Assembly: GCF_003265705.1 (NCBI RefSeq)
Contig: NW_020312966.1
Span: 26,062,794-26,126,793, forward strand
Origin: Callorhinus ursinus
Lineage: Eukaryota > Chordata > Mammalia > Carnivora > Otariidae
Reading direction: 5' to 3'
Length of the DNA: 64,000 nucleotides
Under the pieces are notes generated by a model, which worked only from the letters and a program-made list of their open reading frames with translations, was not told the DNA's origin and made no database searches. A program made the position numbers and the translations under genes. Of the stretch, positions 21,950-32,978 are shown piece after piece. Numbering within the stretch: the first letter of the stretch is position 1; each line of letters opens with the position of its first letter.

Positions 21950-22140
21950 TAAACGGCTTTGCAAATATTTTGTGGTTAATCCTCACAACCCTGAACGAGA
22001 GATGCGTTTACACTGTGTAAAGCTGGGGCTCAGAGAGTTTAACTTGGTAAATAGGTCAAGATCACAGAGCTAGTAAGTGGCAGAACCAAGGGTTTGAATT
22101 CATGTTTGTATGACATCAGAGCCTGTGTTTTTTACTTTTA
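21950..22140 (+). mobile_element. MIR SINE, plus strand
   Basis: The MIR core is recognisable: GGGGCTCAGAGAGTTTAACTTGG near 22025 and CACAGAGCTAGTAAGTGGCAGA near 22062, ending in the CAGAGCCTGTGTTTTTT region near 22120. Confidence 0.75.
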
Positions 22141-22179
22141 AGCCAATGGGGTGCTTCTGCTACAATCTCTCAATTTTTA

Positions 22180-22520
22180 AAACGTCTTTATTATATATTT
22201 ACTTTTTAAAAAACATTATATATTTATGTGGTTCAAAATCAAAATATAAAGAAGGTACACGGTAAAGTCTCACTCCTGCCCGACCTCCCATCCACCCTGT
22301 TCCCTTTCCACCACAGCAAACAGGTAACCATTTTTATTCGTGTTTTTAGCTGTCTCTCCAGAATTCCTTTGTGAAAATACAATAAAACACAAATTGTGTT
22401 CTTATTTTCACTCTTTCTTGTATGTTAAGTGGCATACTACACTTATTTTTTCCACTTAACGCTGTATCTTAGAGATTTCCATCTTAGCAATAGCTTGTTT
22501 ATGTATGAATAAACTATTTA
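22180..22520 (+). mobile_element. Ancient LINE-like 3' fragment, family uncertain
   Basis: The order of TTATGTGGTTCAAAATC, GTACACGGTAAAGTCTCACTCC, a CCACC..CAAACAGGTAACCA block and CTTATTTTTTCCACTTAACG is typical of a widespread ancient L1-type fossil. A related copy is at 61.6-62.2 kb. Confidence 0.5.
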
Positions 22521-22959
22521 TTATGATAATATAATAAATATATATTTTGGTCTTTATCCATGGTTCTTGGCTCGTAAGTCCCAAAATCTTTGTAGTTTCC
22601 TAAGAGACTAGAGTTAGAGGGGCATCTTTTGCTAAAATATTTGGTGTTTACCCTTTGGTTCCTCAAGTATCTTTAGAGTGATAAATGTGAAAAGATTATT
22701 TTCTGTTATTCATAACAAACCCCTTTCAACCACACCTGAGTTTATGTTAATAAAGTGATTTTTTTTTTTTTTTTGTATGCTCCTAGTAACTTAGAATAGG
22801 GTTAGGAACCAATTTTGAGATTAGAGGATTGGAACTTTCAGCTCTACCCTCTCTGACCTCCAGCAAGGGGAGAGGGGCTGGAAGTTGGATTAATCACCAG
22901 GGGCCAATGTCTACATGCTGAAGCTGTATATTTCTATCCAAATCCCTTTCTCCTTCAGT

Positions 22960-23330
22960 TTCCTGTACCATAGTAGCCAGAAAGCCAAAAATTCTTCCCT
23001 CACTCCCTTATAGTTGGAGTGGTTGGCATGGGACCTGGGTCTGACCATTGAGATTCAAGTGAAAATCACTTGTGAGGGGCTTGTAGAAACCTGTTTTTAA
23101 AGGGAGTGACTTCTCTAAAAGAATAAAGTCTTTATAAAAGGTGGAGGGTGACTTGGCTGGCATGCTCCATCAGCTCCTTACCCTGAACTTCTTTGCTCTT
23201 CTCTCTTCCTGTCTGGACCGCAGACAAGACTCCTGGAGGAATGGCGGCCGTCACGCGTCTGTGATGCCGAAAGCCACAGGACAAAGACAGGTAAGCAAGA
23301 AAACAGAAGGTGCCCAGGAATGTCATGACA
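22960..23330 (+). mobile_element. MaLR (MLT1-like) LTR fragment
   Basis: The sequence GGACCTGGGTCTGACCATTGAGATTCAAGTG followed by a short AAAACCT-type block and a pyrimidine-rich stretch up to CCTGTCTGGACCGCAGAC near 23211-23227 parallels old MaLR LTRs. An apparent exon between cag and GTAAGC at 23225-23290 is probably part of the repeat. Confidence 0.45.
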
Positions 23331-23544
23331 TTCTTGGCCAGTGGGGTCAGCCCTGGGTGCTTTACCTCAGGACCTCTTGTTGAATGATGTGCTCACTCCT
23401 TTCCGCCGCAGGGAACCCAGTCCTGACTGGTGATATCGGCTGGTAAACATTAGCGCCTGTTCTGTGGCAGCTCTAACCACCCGAGGTGTTAACTTTTACT
23501 GTCCTCATTACACTCTGCATAAGGGTCTTAGGAGATGGACCAAA

Positions 23545-23720
23545 AGTTCTCAGAAGTGTGGTCCCTGAGCCAATGGCATTAGCATTACTGGAAACTTGCT
23601 AGAAGTGCAAACTTGGGTGCCTGACCCCAGACGTGGATCAGAAACTCTGGGAGTAGGGGCCCAGCAGTCTGTTTTAAGAACGCCCCAGGTGATTCTGATG
23701 TATGCTGAAGTTTGACAGGT
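23545..23720 (+). mobile_element. MER5-type hAT non-autonomous transposon
   Basis: The blocks AAGTGTGGTCCCTGAGCCA, TTGCTAGAAGTGCAAA, a CAGAAACTCTGGGAGTAGGGGCCCAGCAGTCTG run and CCCAGGTGATTCTGATGTATGCTGAAGTTTG are in the order of MER5A-like elements. Confidence 0.7.
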
Positions 23721-23840
23721 TAATCTCTGTAGATAGGGTACTATACCCATTTTACAGACAGGTAGACTGAGCTGAATTTAAGTCACTTGCCCAATGTCCT
23801 ACAGCCAGTAAGACTACTGAGCCTGTGTTTATAACGACTA
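23720..23840 (+). mobile_element. MIR fragment, plus strand
   Basis: CCCATTTTACAGACAGGTAGACTGAG and TTTAAGTCACTTGCCCAATGTC are MIR core sequences. The fragment directly follows the MER5-type element, so the transposon was inserted into or next to the SINE. Confidence 0.7.
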
Positions 23841-24464
23841 CATTACATCCCATGATAAGAATTCCTGCTCTAGAGAAGTGGTCTCCAGAATTTGAAAACC
23901 TACCCCTTTGAAAAATAATCTATCCCCTCGTACATTTCTAGATTGGCATATAAAATTTTACATCATAAGTTTAAACAATGGTAAAGAATGTGATTTCCAG
24001 TCCATTGTAAATTATGATATTTTAAAATGTGTTCCATCACTCTCCTAAATCTATCCAGTGGAATCTAAGTACCATAGTGATTATTATTTTAATTATTATT
24101 ATTTATTTTATTATTATTAAACAGACTATCATTTGTTTAAAAAATGTTGTTTTTTTATTTAAACGGACTATCATCAGTTTAAAAAAATAATTTTCCTCTA
24201 ACATTTGAAATTTTACATCCTCCTCTTTTATACCTGAACTTGTATTTTCATTCCCCCACCCCACAAATAAATTCTGTTGTAACATGGCTATTTTTGGTCT
24301 ACCTTGTCATACTTCTCTGAAACAAAAAAGTATAAACATTGAATTTCATATTTTTTAAAAAAGTTCCAGTGACCTTAACAGCTTTAAGAGTAAATTTGTT
24401 TTCTGTATTAAGTTGTTATGATTTTTATTAGCATAAAATCAAATTCATTGTGAATGTATTGTAT

Positions 24465-24538
24465 ATTTTGATAAGTTAATAGATAAATTGAATTGCAAAT
24501 GCATCTCTTAATGAGATGGGTGTTGCTAAGATTTTCTA
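24465..24538 (+). repeat. Inverted-duplicate arm A (74 bp)
   Basis: An inverted copy of this segment occurs at 25731-25806 with about four substitutions and two inserted bases. This arm sits in apparently unique AT-rich DNA and is probably the source. Confidence 0.85.
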
Positions 24539-25730
24539 ATTAATTCATGTATCTATGGATCGATATTCCTTGTTGCAAGAATGAGACAGGTTCATCAGTT
24601 TTCAGTTTTCATTGTTGAAGTTATGAGAGATTATATCAGTTTACATGAGTAGGTAGGAATTCAAGGATTTTTGAAGTAGGAATGCAATTCTAATTATTCT
24701 GACACCTGTATTACATGCCAAAATCACTTTATGTATTACAAAAATTTGTTAGTCTGTTGCTGACGACTGGGTGAGACCCTCTTTTGTTGAAAGTAAATGT
24801 ACGAGAAACCACCTGAGCTGCAGAAGGCCATTCTCTTGCTCACTGACATCATTGTTTTAGAGCCCTTGGTCAGATGCTTTGAGGAAGCTTTGCCTCTTGG
24901 GGCAGCAATGAAGGGTGTGACTTGGGTTGGTTGAGAGTTACCCCCCCTTTCCTTAGTGGGCGAGGGGTTGTGACAAAAAGGTGGGTGGGAAAGCAGGATG
25001 TTACAGGCAGATCGATCATGATGAGTCTATGTGGAAGCCCAGGATCCGCAAGTGGATTCCCTGAAAAGTGTGTTCGTGGATTCCCAGGCATGCACATAGC
25101 CCAGCTTGAAAACTAAAGGATACTAAGAGATATCTTAGAATCATGGTCGTCATGTTCTACAAAATGTAAACAAATAGATTACTTCAGTTTAAGTTTCTCA
25201 CTTGGGAAGTGGGTGTGTCTGCAGAGAACATGGAGCTAAGCTGCAAGTCACAAATTGTTTGTATTCACAGTGTCGTTATGCACCTCTGAGAGGGGATTAT
25301 TTGAGTATCTTGGGTCATCTTCAGCCTTTTCACATATTTTTAGGTGAATATTCAAATATTCTGAATATGTCCTAATTCCAGGAGACACCTTGTTCTGGTA
25401 GCAATAGTCACAAATTCTTGAGCTCCAAGAGACTAACCTTCATGCTACCCTAGGACTTTTGGCCTCTCTGTAACCCACACCAGGGGAAAAGAGTTTAGAA
25501 TCACAGGTATTCAGCCTGTTTTCATTCTTTGCTGGCCCCACATCCTCCTGTAATTTCTCCTGTGTCTGCGCTAAGTTGCTTTTCTTCTCTCATCCATAAC
25601 TATACTGATTCATTTTTCTTTTCTTTTTATTGTGGAAAGAACACTTAACATGAGCTCTACCCTCTTAACCCCCCCCCCTTTTTTTTTAGTTTTTAGATTT
25701 TTAGATTTTAAGATTCTAAATCTTAGATTT

Positions 25731-25806
25731 TAGAAAATCTTAGCAACATCCATCTGATTAAGAGATGCATTTGCAATTCAATTTTAGTTTATTAACTTAT
25801 CAAAAT
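25731..25806 (-). repeat. Inverted-duplicate arm B (76 bp) inside a composite insertion
   Basis: This is the reverse complement of 24465-24538. It lies between a C8/T9 run at 25670-25688 and the tail side of the CAN SINE at 25848-26015, within the L1. Confidence 0.85.
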
Positions 25807-25847
25807 CCAAGAAATTTTTAGATTTTTAAATTTTAAAAATTTTTTTA

Positions 25848-26015
25848 GATTTTATTTGACAGACAGTGAGAGAAGGAACACAAGCAGGGGGAGTGGGCGA
25901 GGGAGAAGCAGGCTTCCCGCTGAGCAGGGAGCCCGATGCGGCTCCATCCCAGGACCCTGGGATCATGACCTGAGCCAAAGGCAGACGCTTAACGACTGAG
26001 CCACCCAGGCGTCCC
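25848..26015 (-). mobile_element. CAN SINE, minus strand, inserted in L1
   Basis: The head GGGACGCCTGGGTGGCTCAG ends near 26015. The tRNA-Lys-like part, the GGGAGCCCGATGCGG region and the TTTTATTTGAC tail side are all present. The L1 host resumes with a tcttaaca motif at 26018, echoing cttaac at 25664-25669, a probable short duplication around the whole composite insert. Confidence 0.88.
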
Positions 26016-28259
26016 TATCTTAACACATTTTTAAATGAACAGTAGATTACCACCGACCGTATGTACAGCATTGTACGGCAGATCTCTGGAGCTTACTCAT
26101 CCTCAACTGAAACTGTGCCGGTTGATTAAGAACTCGGTTTGCCCCCCAGCCCCTGGCAACCCCTGTTCCATTCTTGGCTTCTGTGAATTTGACTATGTTA
26201 GATGCCTCAAATAAGTGGAATCATGCAGTATTTGTCCGTCTGTAATGGCGTATCTTAGTAGTCTGTCCTCACGGTTCATCCATGTCAAATATTGCTGAAT
26301 TCCATTCTCTTTTTAAGGCTGGATAACATTGCATTGTGTGCATAGGCCATGTTTTCTTTATTCTGTTGAACATCTAGGCTGTATTCACATCTTGCCTATC
26401 CTGAACATTGTTGCAGTGAACACGGGAGTGCTAAGATCTGTTCCAGATCCTGATTTCATTTCTTTTGGATAAATACCCAGAAGTGGGATGGCTGGAGCGC
26501 AGTATGTTTTTGATGTTTTGAGGAAACTCCATACTGATTTCATAAGTGCTGCACCATTTCATTCCTACCCACAGGATGCAAGCGTTCCATTTTCTCCACA
26601 TCTTTACCAACACTGTTCTTTTTTTGCGGGGGGGGGGGGTCCTTGTTTTTTGATAATAGCCCTCCTCACAGGTGTGAGGTGGCATCTCATTGTGGTTTTG
26701 ATTTGTATTCCTTTGATAATTAATGACACCGAGCATCTTTTCATGTGCCTGTGGGGCCATTTGTATATATGTTCATTGGAGAAATGTTCGAGTCTAGCCC
26801 AATTTTTTTGTTGAACCATTTGTTTTTTTGTTTTTGTGTATTGCTATTGAGTTGTAGCAGTTCCTTATATAGAGAATTATCCCTTATCAGACACATGGTT
26901 TGCAAATACCTTCTCCCATTCTGTAGGTCACCTCTTCACTCTATTGATGGTTTCCTTTGCTGTGCAGAAGGTTTTTAATTTGATGTCATCCCATTTGTCA
27001 GTTTTGGGCTTTTCCCACCTGTGCTTTTGGTGTCTTATCCATGAAATCATTGCCAGGACCGGTATTGTGAATCTTTTCCCCTATGTTTTCTTGTAGTTTC
27101 ACAGTTTCAGGTCTTACGTAGAAATCTTTAATATGTTTTGTTTTTTATATGTGGTATAGGATAGGGTCCAGTTTCATTCTTTTGCGTGTGAATGAATATT
27201 CAGTTTTCCATCAGCTTGTGTTGAACAGACTGTCCTTTCTCCATCTTGTGTTCTTGTTGACGATCAGTTGACCGAGATGCATGGGTTTATTTATGGGTTC
27301 TCCACTCTATTCTTTGGTCTGTATGTGTATTTTTATGCCATTGCTATATTCTTGATTACTCTATCTGTAATATTTTTGAGATCAGGAAATGTGATGCCTC
27401 TGGCTTTGTTCTTAAGATTGATCTGACTATTCAGGGTCCTTTGTGCTTCTGTATGAATTACAGAATTGTTTTTTCTGTTTCTGTAAAAAATGCCTTTGGG
27501 ATGTTGATAGGGACTGCATTGACTCCATAGATCTCTTTGGGTAGTGTGGACATTTCAGCAATATTGAGGTTTCCACCCAATGGGAAGTCTGTTTGTGACT
27601 TCTTTGCTTCATCAGTGTTTTGTAGTTTTCAGTGTACAAGTGTTTATTTCCTTAGTTAAGTTCATTCCTAAGTATTTTGTTCTTTTTTGTAACATTATGA
27701 GTGGGATTGTTTTCCTCATTTCCTTTTTGGATAGTTCGTTGTTAGTGTATAGAAGTGCAAGTGTTTTTTGTGGGCTGATTTCATATCCTATAATTTTACT
27801 GAATTCCTTTATTCTAACAGTTTTTAAAATGGAGTCTTTAAGATTTTTCTCTCTAGAAGATCATGTCAGCTGTAAACAGGGATAGTTTTACTACTTCATT
27901 TCTGATTTGGGTGCCTGTTCTTTCTCTTTCTTGCCTCATTGCTCTGACTGGGGCTTCTACTACTGCCGACGAATAGAAGTGGCGAGAGTGGACATCCGAG
28001 CCTTGTTCCTGATCTTAAAGGAAAAGCTTTCATTTATTCATGTTTGAGAATGATGTTAGCTGTGGGCTCATATTTGATCTTAAATTATGTTTAGGTACAT
28101 CCTTCTAAACCTAGTTTGTTGAGAGTTTTTATCATAAAAGTTTGTCAGATCTTGTTAGATGCTTTTTCTGCACCTACTAAGATGATCATGTGATTTTTAT
28201 ACTGTATTCAGTTAATGTGGTGTATCCCATTAATCGAGTCATCTTTGAGCTGTGTTGAT

Positions 28260-30160
28260 GATGATGAATGTCCTGGCAAACCCAGCAAGAATGTGTCCCA
28301 AATCTACCAGTTTTGGTGAGTCTAATTTTGTGTTCACCTAGGGTGCAGAAGCCTTTTAGTTTTTGATTTTTCAGAAAGGGAGTCTGTCCATGAATTGTAG
28401 CTAAATTGGAGTGTTTGTGGGAATAAGGTGGTCCACATGTCTTTCTCCAGGAATAGCACTGATCCGTTTTTCTTAGCGCACCTTGACGGATCAACTAGCT
28501 CTTGGAGTACGGCCCAAGTGCTCTTGGTGGGCCCTTACCCTGCCAGCACCATAGTTCCAGTGACTGCTTCCTGAGACCATCCTGGAGGTTTAACTAGCTC
28601 TGTGGTAAAGGAGCTCTAGCTCTTGACCATTCCAGTTTTGAATATTCCACTTGTGATTTATGGTTTTCTGGGCACTGGGGCCGTCATTCTGTGATGGGTT
28701 CATCATCAGGCAAATAGCACAGGTGACTACATGCCACACTGTTCTAGGCAATGGGGAAATAGACAAGGTGGGGCCTTATGGGCTAGTGGGAGGAAACAAA
28801 AAATAGTATCTCTGGCAGGTAAGAGCTATGAAGAAAAATAAAGCTGAGTATGTGGACAGAGAAGGAGGAGGAGTGCTCTGTCATGTGGGGTGGAGAGCAA
28901 AGGTGCCCCTTGAGCAAAGAAGTGAGTATTCATTGTAGACTACACTTGCACAGAACTGCTAACGTGGTAGCACGGACACTTAAGAGATCCCGTCTGTTCC
29001 TCGGCTTCGTAGTCTTTGGAGGCCTGAATCTCATTTGCCTAGTGGGGAGAGAGAAGCTGGCAGAGGGCATGGCCCACGATGCTCTCCTCCTGCCACAGCT
29101 CAGGGCTCCGGAAGTCTCCCCCACACCCACATTCATTACACCTGCCCTGTACCCCCAGCCCAGAACCTGTCAGCTGCTGGCTGCTCACTCGTGAGCCTGA
29201 CCTCTCTTTTCGTCACCTTGGGACTTTGTTCCCGAGCATAGGGTTTCTTCCTTCTTGAGCAGAAAACAGGGACACAGACAAAGGATGGCTTTGTGTCAAG
29301 TGCTAGAGAGAGCTGAGAACGCTTGCGTGCTCTCAGAGGCAGATTACATTATAATCTTGGGTCCGTAAAAATTTCCCCACTGTTATGATGTCCCTAAGTG
29401 GGCCCACTAATGAGCAGGCAGGATACATTGCCTGTATTCTCAGTCTCTCCGACTATTCCTTTCATATTCTCACTCGAACGGAAATCTGGTTCTCTCCTAT
29501 GGACCCTGCCTGCCTTGCGGTCCTTCTGAGCGGTAGCGGCTGTTTCTTCCCCGCCCTTTGTTACCACTGGGCCTGGAGATGGGTGGGTCTCCTTCTTGCT
29601 CCTCATTGCCCTTTCCGGACTGTTTTGTCCTCCCTTCTCCTAAAACCACTTTTCTCCTAGACTTGACCACTCTTCCTTCGTTTTGCCGTCATCTACAGAC
29701 TGTTGGAATAATTCCTCTCATTCCTTGAACATTTAAGCCCTTAGAGCACTATCACTCGCTGATACTACTCCTATCATAATTCTTGGTGGTGGTAGAATCC
29801 AGAAAGGTGATTTTTCCGGTGCTCTTGGCCTCCCGGTTCCCTGAGCCCTCATGCAGGGATCTTTTTTCCACTCTCCTTTCAACCCCCTCCTGTGGCCCAA
29901 ACTCAGACCAGTGCTTTTCACCTTTTACGTCAGCTCACAGTCATAAATACACATTTCTTGTGTGAATATTTTTGACTGGAAGTTTTGCAGTCCACTGCTT
30001 CCTTTGCTACTATAAGTAAAAAGAATAAAGTTAGTACCAAATATGTGTCCATTGTCCTGCGGTCTTGCCCATCCGCCTCTCACTCTCAACTTCCCTCCTT
30101 ACCGAAACTAGATTCCATGGCTCACCACTGCGGCCACTCTCTTGCCCACACCCTCAACCC
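28260..30160. other. Intergenic, repeats of uncertain family, no gene
   Basis: No supported exon. Open frames of up to 114 codons at 28850-29660 occur on both strands without splice or homology support. The pyrimidine-rich stretch at 29600-30130 may be an old LINE fragment. Confidence 0.35.
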
Positions 30161-30173
30161 ACTTGCTTTTTCA

Positions 30174-30371
30174 TTTTTTTTTTTTTAAGATTTTATTTAT
30201 TTATTTGAGAGAGAGAATGAGAGATAGAGAGCACGAGAGGGAAAGGGGTCGGAGGGAGATAGCAGACTCCCCGCTGAGCCGGGAGCCCGATGCGGGACTC
30301 GATCCCGGGACTCCAGGATCATGACCTGAGCCGAAGGCAGTCGCTTAACCAACTGAGCCACCCAGGCGCCC
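30174..30371 (-). mobile_element. CAN SINE, full length, minus strand
   Basis: A complete carnivore SINE on the minus strand with tRNA-Lys-like head (GGGCGCCTGGGTGGCTCAG), the body with TCATGATCCTGG and a long tail. The target-site duplication gctttttca is exact at 30165-30173 and 30372-30380. Confidence 0.95.
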
Positions 30372-30639
30372 GCTTTTTCAATACTTGTACAAAATGCTTA
30401 TCCTTCTAAAAATCTGCATTTCTATTTATTCGTTGCCTAAACCCATACAGGTGAACAAAACTGGAAAAGAAAGCAGACCGACTAGTTCAGCTGTGAATTC
30501 ATGACCATACACCTCGAGTGAGCCCTTCGTGCTGCCACGTGATCCCACACCATTCCCAGCCCACTCTTCTAGGTAACTTGGCACCTCTCTGCAGATCTCC
30601 AGTACCTCCTACCCTGTGCTCACCTCAGCTGTGAATTTG

Positions 30640-31925
30640 CCTTCTATTCCTCTGAGAAGATGGGAGCAATCAGAAGACATTTCCCACGCATTCTCATTCC
30701 CCCATCTAACAGCTTACTGGTGTATAGTCTGCTTGTCTTCCTAACACCTGTGCATAATTTGCTCATTCTTTCATCTGCGGCCAGCCCCAGGAATACTGAC
30801 CTCCCTCAAGCTGCCGGTATCTGCCTCCTGCATGTTAAAAACAGTAGACCTTTTGGTCCCACATTTTCCTCTAGCTGCAGCCTCTTTGCTTTTTCGGCAA
30901 GCTCTTCAAAGAGTTGTCTATTGTTATTATACCCACCTCCCCCCTGTGTGTTCTTCCTCGGGACCTCTTGTCTTTTTGATAGGCTCTACTTATCATTCTA
31001 CGCAAAGAGCTTTTGTCGAGGTCACAGTGGCCTTCTCATTGGTGAACTGGTAGATCCATTGTCATTCCTCACCTGACTTGGCTTCTGGATGACATTTGAC
31101 ACAGACATTTCCTCCTCCTTGAAACATTTTCTTCTCTTGGCTTCTGGGACTTCTTCCCGGTCCTCTTGGTTGGACACTTCTTGTCTCTAGATCTCTAAAT
31201 CCTGAAAAGCCTGAGAGCTGAGTCCTAGGACCACTTCTGTCCTTGGGCCACACTGAAGCCTTTACTCTCACTGGTTTTAATTCCCAGGTATTGTGGATGT
31301 TTCTCAGATTTAAATCCCAGTGTCTCTAGCCTGGACCTCCTTCCTAATCCCCATGCTAGTATATGCAATCCCCTAACATCATGTTTGGAGATCTAAAAGG
31401 CATATCGAATGTAACATGTCTAAAGTCAAACTGCTTCTCACTCCGTGGTGCCTCCAACTTGGTCTTACCCTTATCATTCAAGAGCAACTCAGACTTTACA
31501 GATCTGAGTCTAAAACCTTGAGGCCATTCCTGACTCCTCTTTCTCTCGTATCACATGTCTCATCTCATCACTAAGTCCAGTGGCTCTACCTGCAAAGTAA
31601 GCCCAGTGTGGGACTTCTAATGCCCTCCTCAACCAAGAACATGCTCCAAGCCACCCTCTCATCTCATGTGGCATCACTACCCCAGTAATTCCTGAGTCCC
31701 TTGCTTAAACCTGTGCCCTGTAGTCTAATCATAACACGGCAACTGAGGGAACCGTAGAAAATGTGAGTCCAGTCTTACTCCTCTGCTCCGATGGCTTCTC
31801 GGAATAAACACCAAATTCTTTAATGTTACCTGATGGCTCTTATGCAGTCTGGTCTCTATCTCCTTTCTGACCTCTAGCACTCTCCCCTCTCACCCCGCTC
31901 CAGCCACCATGCAGGCCTCCTCGCT
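30640..31925 (+). mobile_element. L2 LINE, long ORF2 remnant, plus strand
   Basis: A pyrimidine-rich remnant of the L2 reverse transcriptase region, about 1.3 kb long. Blocks such as GATGACATTTGACAC near 31089 and the CTTAT..TCTGGTCTCTATCTCC..CTCTAGCACTCTCCCCTC run near 31838-31900 are collinear with L2. The open frame at 30660-31076 is part of it and is interrupted downstream. Confidence 0.65.
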
Positions 31926-32165
31926 TGAAGCGATACATGATTGACTATGAAATGGGGCCGTCAGTCACTGCCCTATGGGACCCCACAGGGTGAACACGGT
32001 CTGGACAGTGTGGTTGGGTAAGCTTCCAACCCAGTCTTGGGCCTTGAAGGATAGGTTTGTACTGGCTGATGAGAAGAGGGAAGCAGGAGGACCTAGTAGA
32101 TGGGATTGAGCAAAGGCAAAGGGTTGTACAGTCTAGGGGTATCTCTGTATGGTAACCATATTTGT

Positions 32166-32345
32166 TTTTTTTTAAAGATTTTATTTATTTATTTGAGATA
32201 GAGAGCGCAAGAGGGAAGAGGGTCAGAAGGAGAAGCAGACTCCCCACTGAGCAGGGAGCCCGATGCGGGACTCGATCCCGGGACTCCAGGATCATGACCT
32301 GAGCCGAAGGCAGTCGCTTAACCAACTGAGCCACCCAGGCGGCCC
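32166..32345 (-). mobile_element. CAN SINE, full length, minus strand, perfect 15-bp duplication
   Basis: A full-length carnivore SINE nearly identical to the copy at 30174. The target-site duplication ggtaaccatatttgt is perfect at 32151-32165 and 32346-32360, so this insertion is relatively recent. Confidence 0.96.
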
Positions 32346-32361
32346 GGTAACCATATTTGTT

Positions 32362-32975
32362 TGCAAACCAGTATCAGGCACCTGGAACAGTATAGGGACC
32401 ACAGTAGGTGGTCGAGACATTTATTTACTGAGTGAATGAGGGATATTTGGATGGTAATTAGTGGGCAGTAGGACAGGTTTAAATGGAGTCCATTCGAGGA
32501 GCACTTACCTATATAGGATTTGGGAAACAATGTAGTAAATGTTTTTTGGCAGAGAGGTTGAATTTTTGGAGGGAGTAGACAGAACAAAGCTGGAAAATAG
32601 GTTGAAGCGAGATTAAGGAAGGGCTTGGATGTCACTTGAAGGATTACATTAGGTGTGCTCGGGGACATGTTAGGGGGCTTCCAAGCAGGGGGAAAACCTG
32701 ATAAAGTTATTGGGGGAGGGGCTGTCCGTCTGGAGTCTGGAATGGTGATGGAGCCTGGCAGAGACGTGAGGAGGCAATGTTCCAGAACTTCAGGCGTGAC
32801 ACACTGTGGGCCCACAGTACTTGTTAAATAGGGAGTTAAACCGTAGGGGGATATTGAGGCTAGAATGGGAAATTTAAGAAAGTGTTAGGAGTGAGGGATC
32901 ATTAGGAATTGTCTAGGAAGGATGAGGAGTGAAATTAGAGGGTCTGGAGAAACGCCTCCCACCTCTTCCCTCCCT
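32362..32975. other. Upstream flank of the membrane-protein gene
   Basis: It holds old-repeat-like sequence and the pyrimidine tract plus AG at 32953-32978 that precedes the first coding exon. I could not identify the 5' non-coding exon or promoter. A 165-codon open frame on the minus strand here runs into the SINE and is not credible. Confidence 0.4.
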
Positions 32976-32978
32976 TAG

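Larger units (their letters stand above)
25622..28255 (-). mobile_element. L1 element, minus strand, about 2.3 kb of ORF2 and 3' end, interrupted
   Basis: Read on the minus strand this is an old L1: most of the ORF2 C-terminal half (reverse transcriptase to C-terminal domain) followed by a 3' region. The conserved ORF2 C-terminal block is antisense near 26460-26760, and the sequence stays collinear to about 28250. All frames carry stops, so it is dead. The part 25670-26015 is a composite insertion holding an inverted copy of nearby DNA and a CAN SINE. Confidence 0.9.

Noticed and set aside
23225..23290. Apparent small exon between cag and GTAAGC
   Set aside because: It falls within a MaLR-like LTR fragment, and no partner exon fits.
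26431..26819. 109-codon minus-strand frame
   Set aside because: It is a fragment of the dead L1 ORF2 C-terminus, not a host gene.
30660..31076. 138-codon plus-strand frame
   Set aside because: It lies within the L2 reverse-transcriptase remnant, which is interrupted further on.
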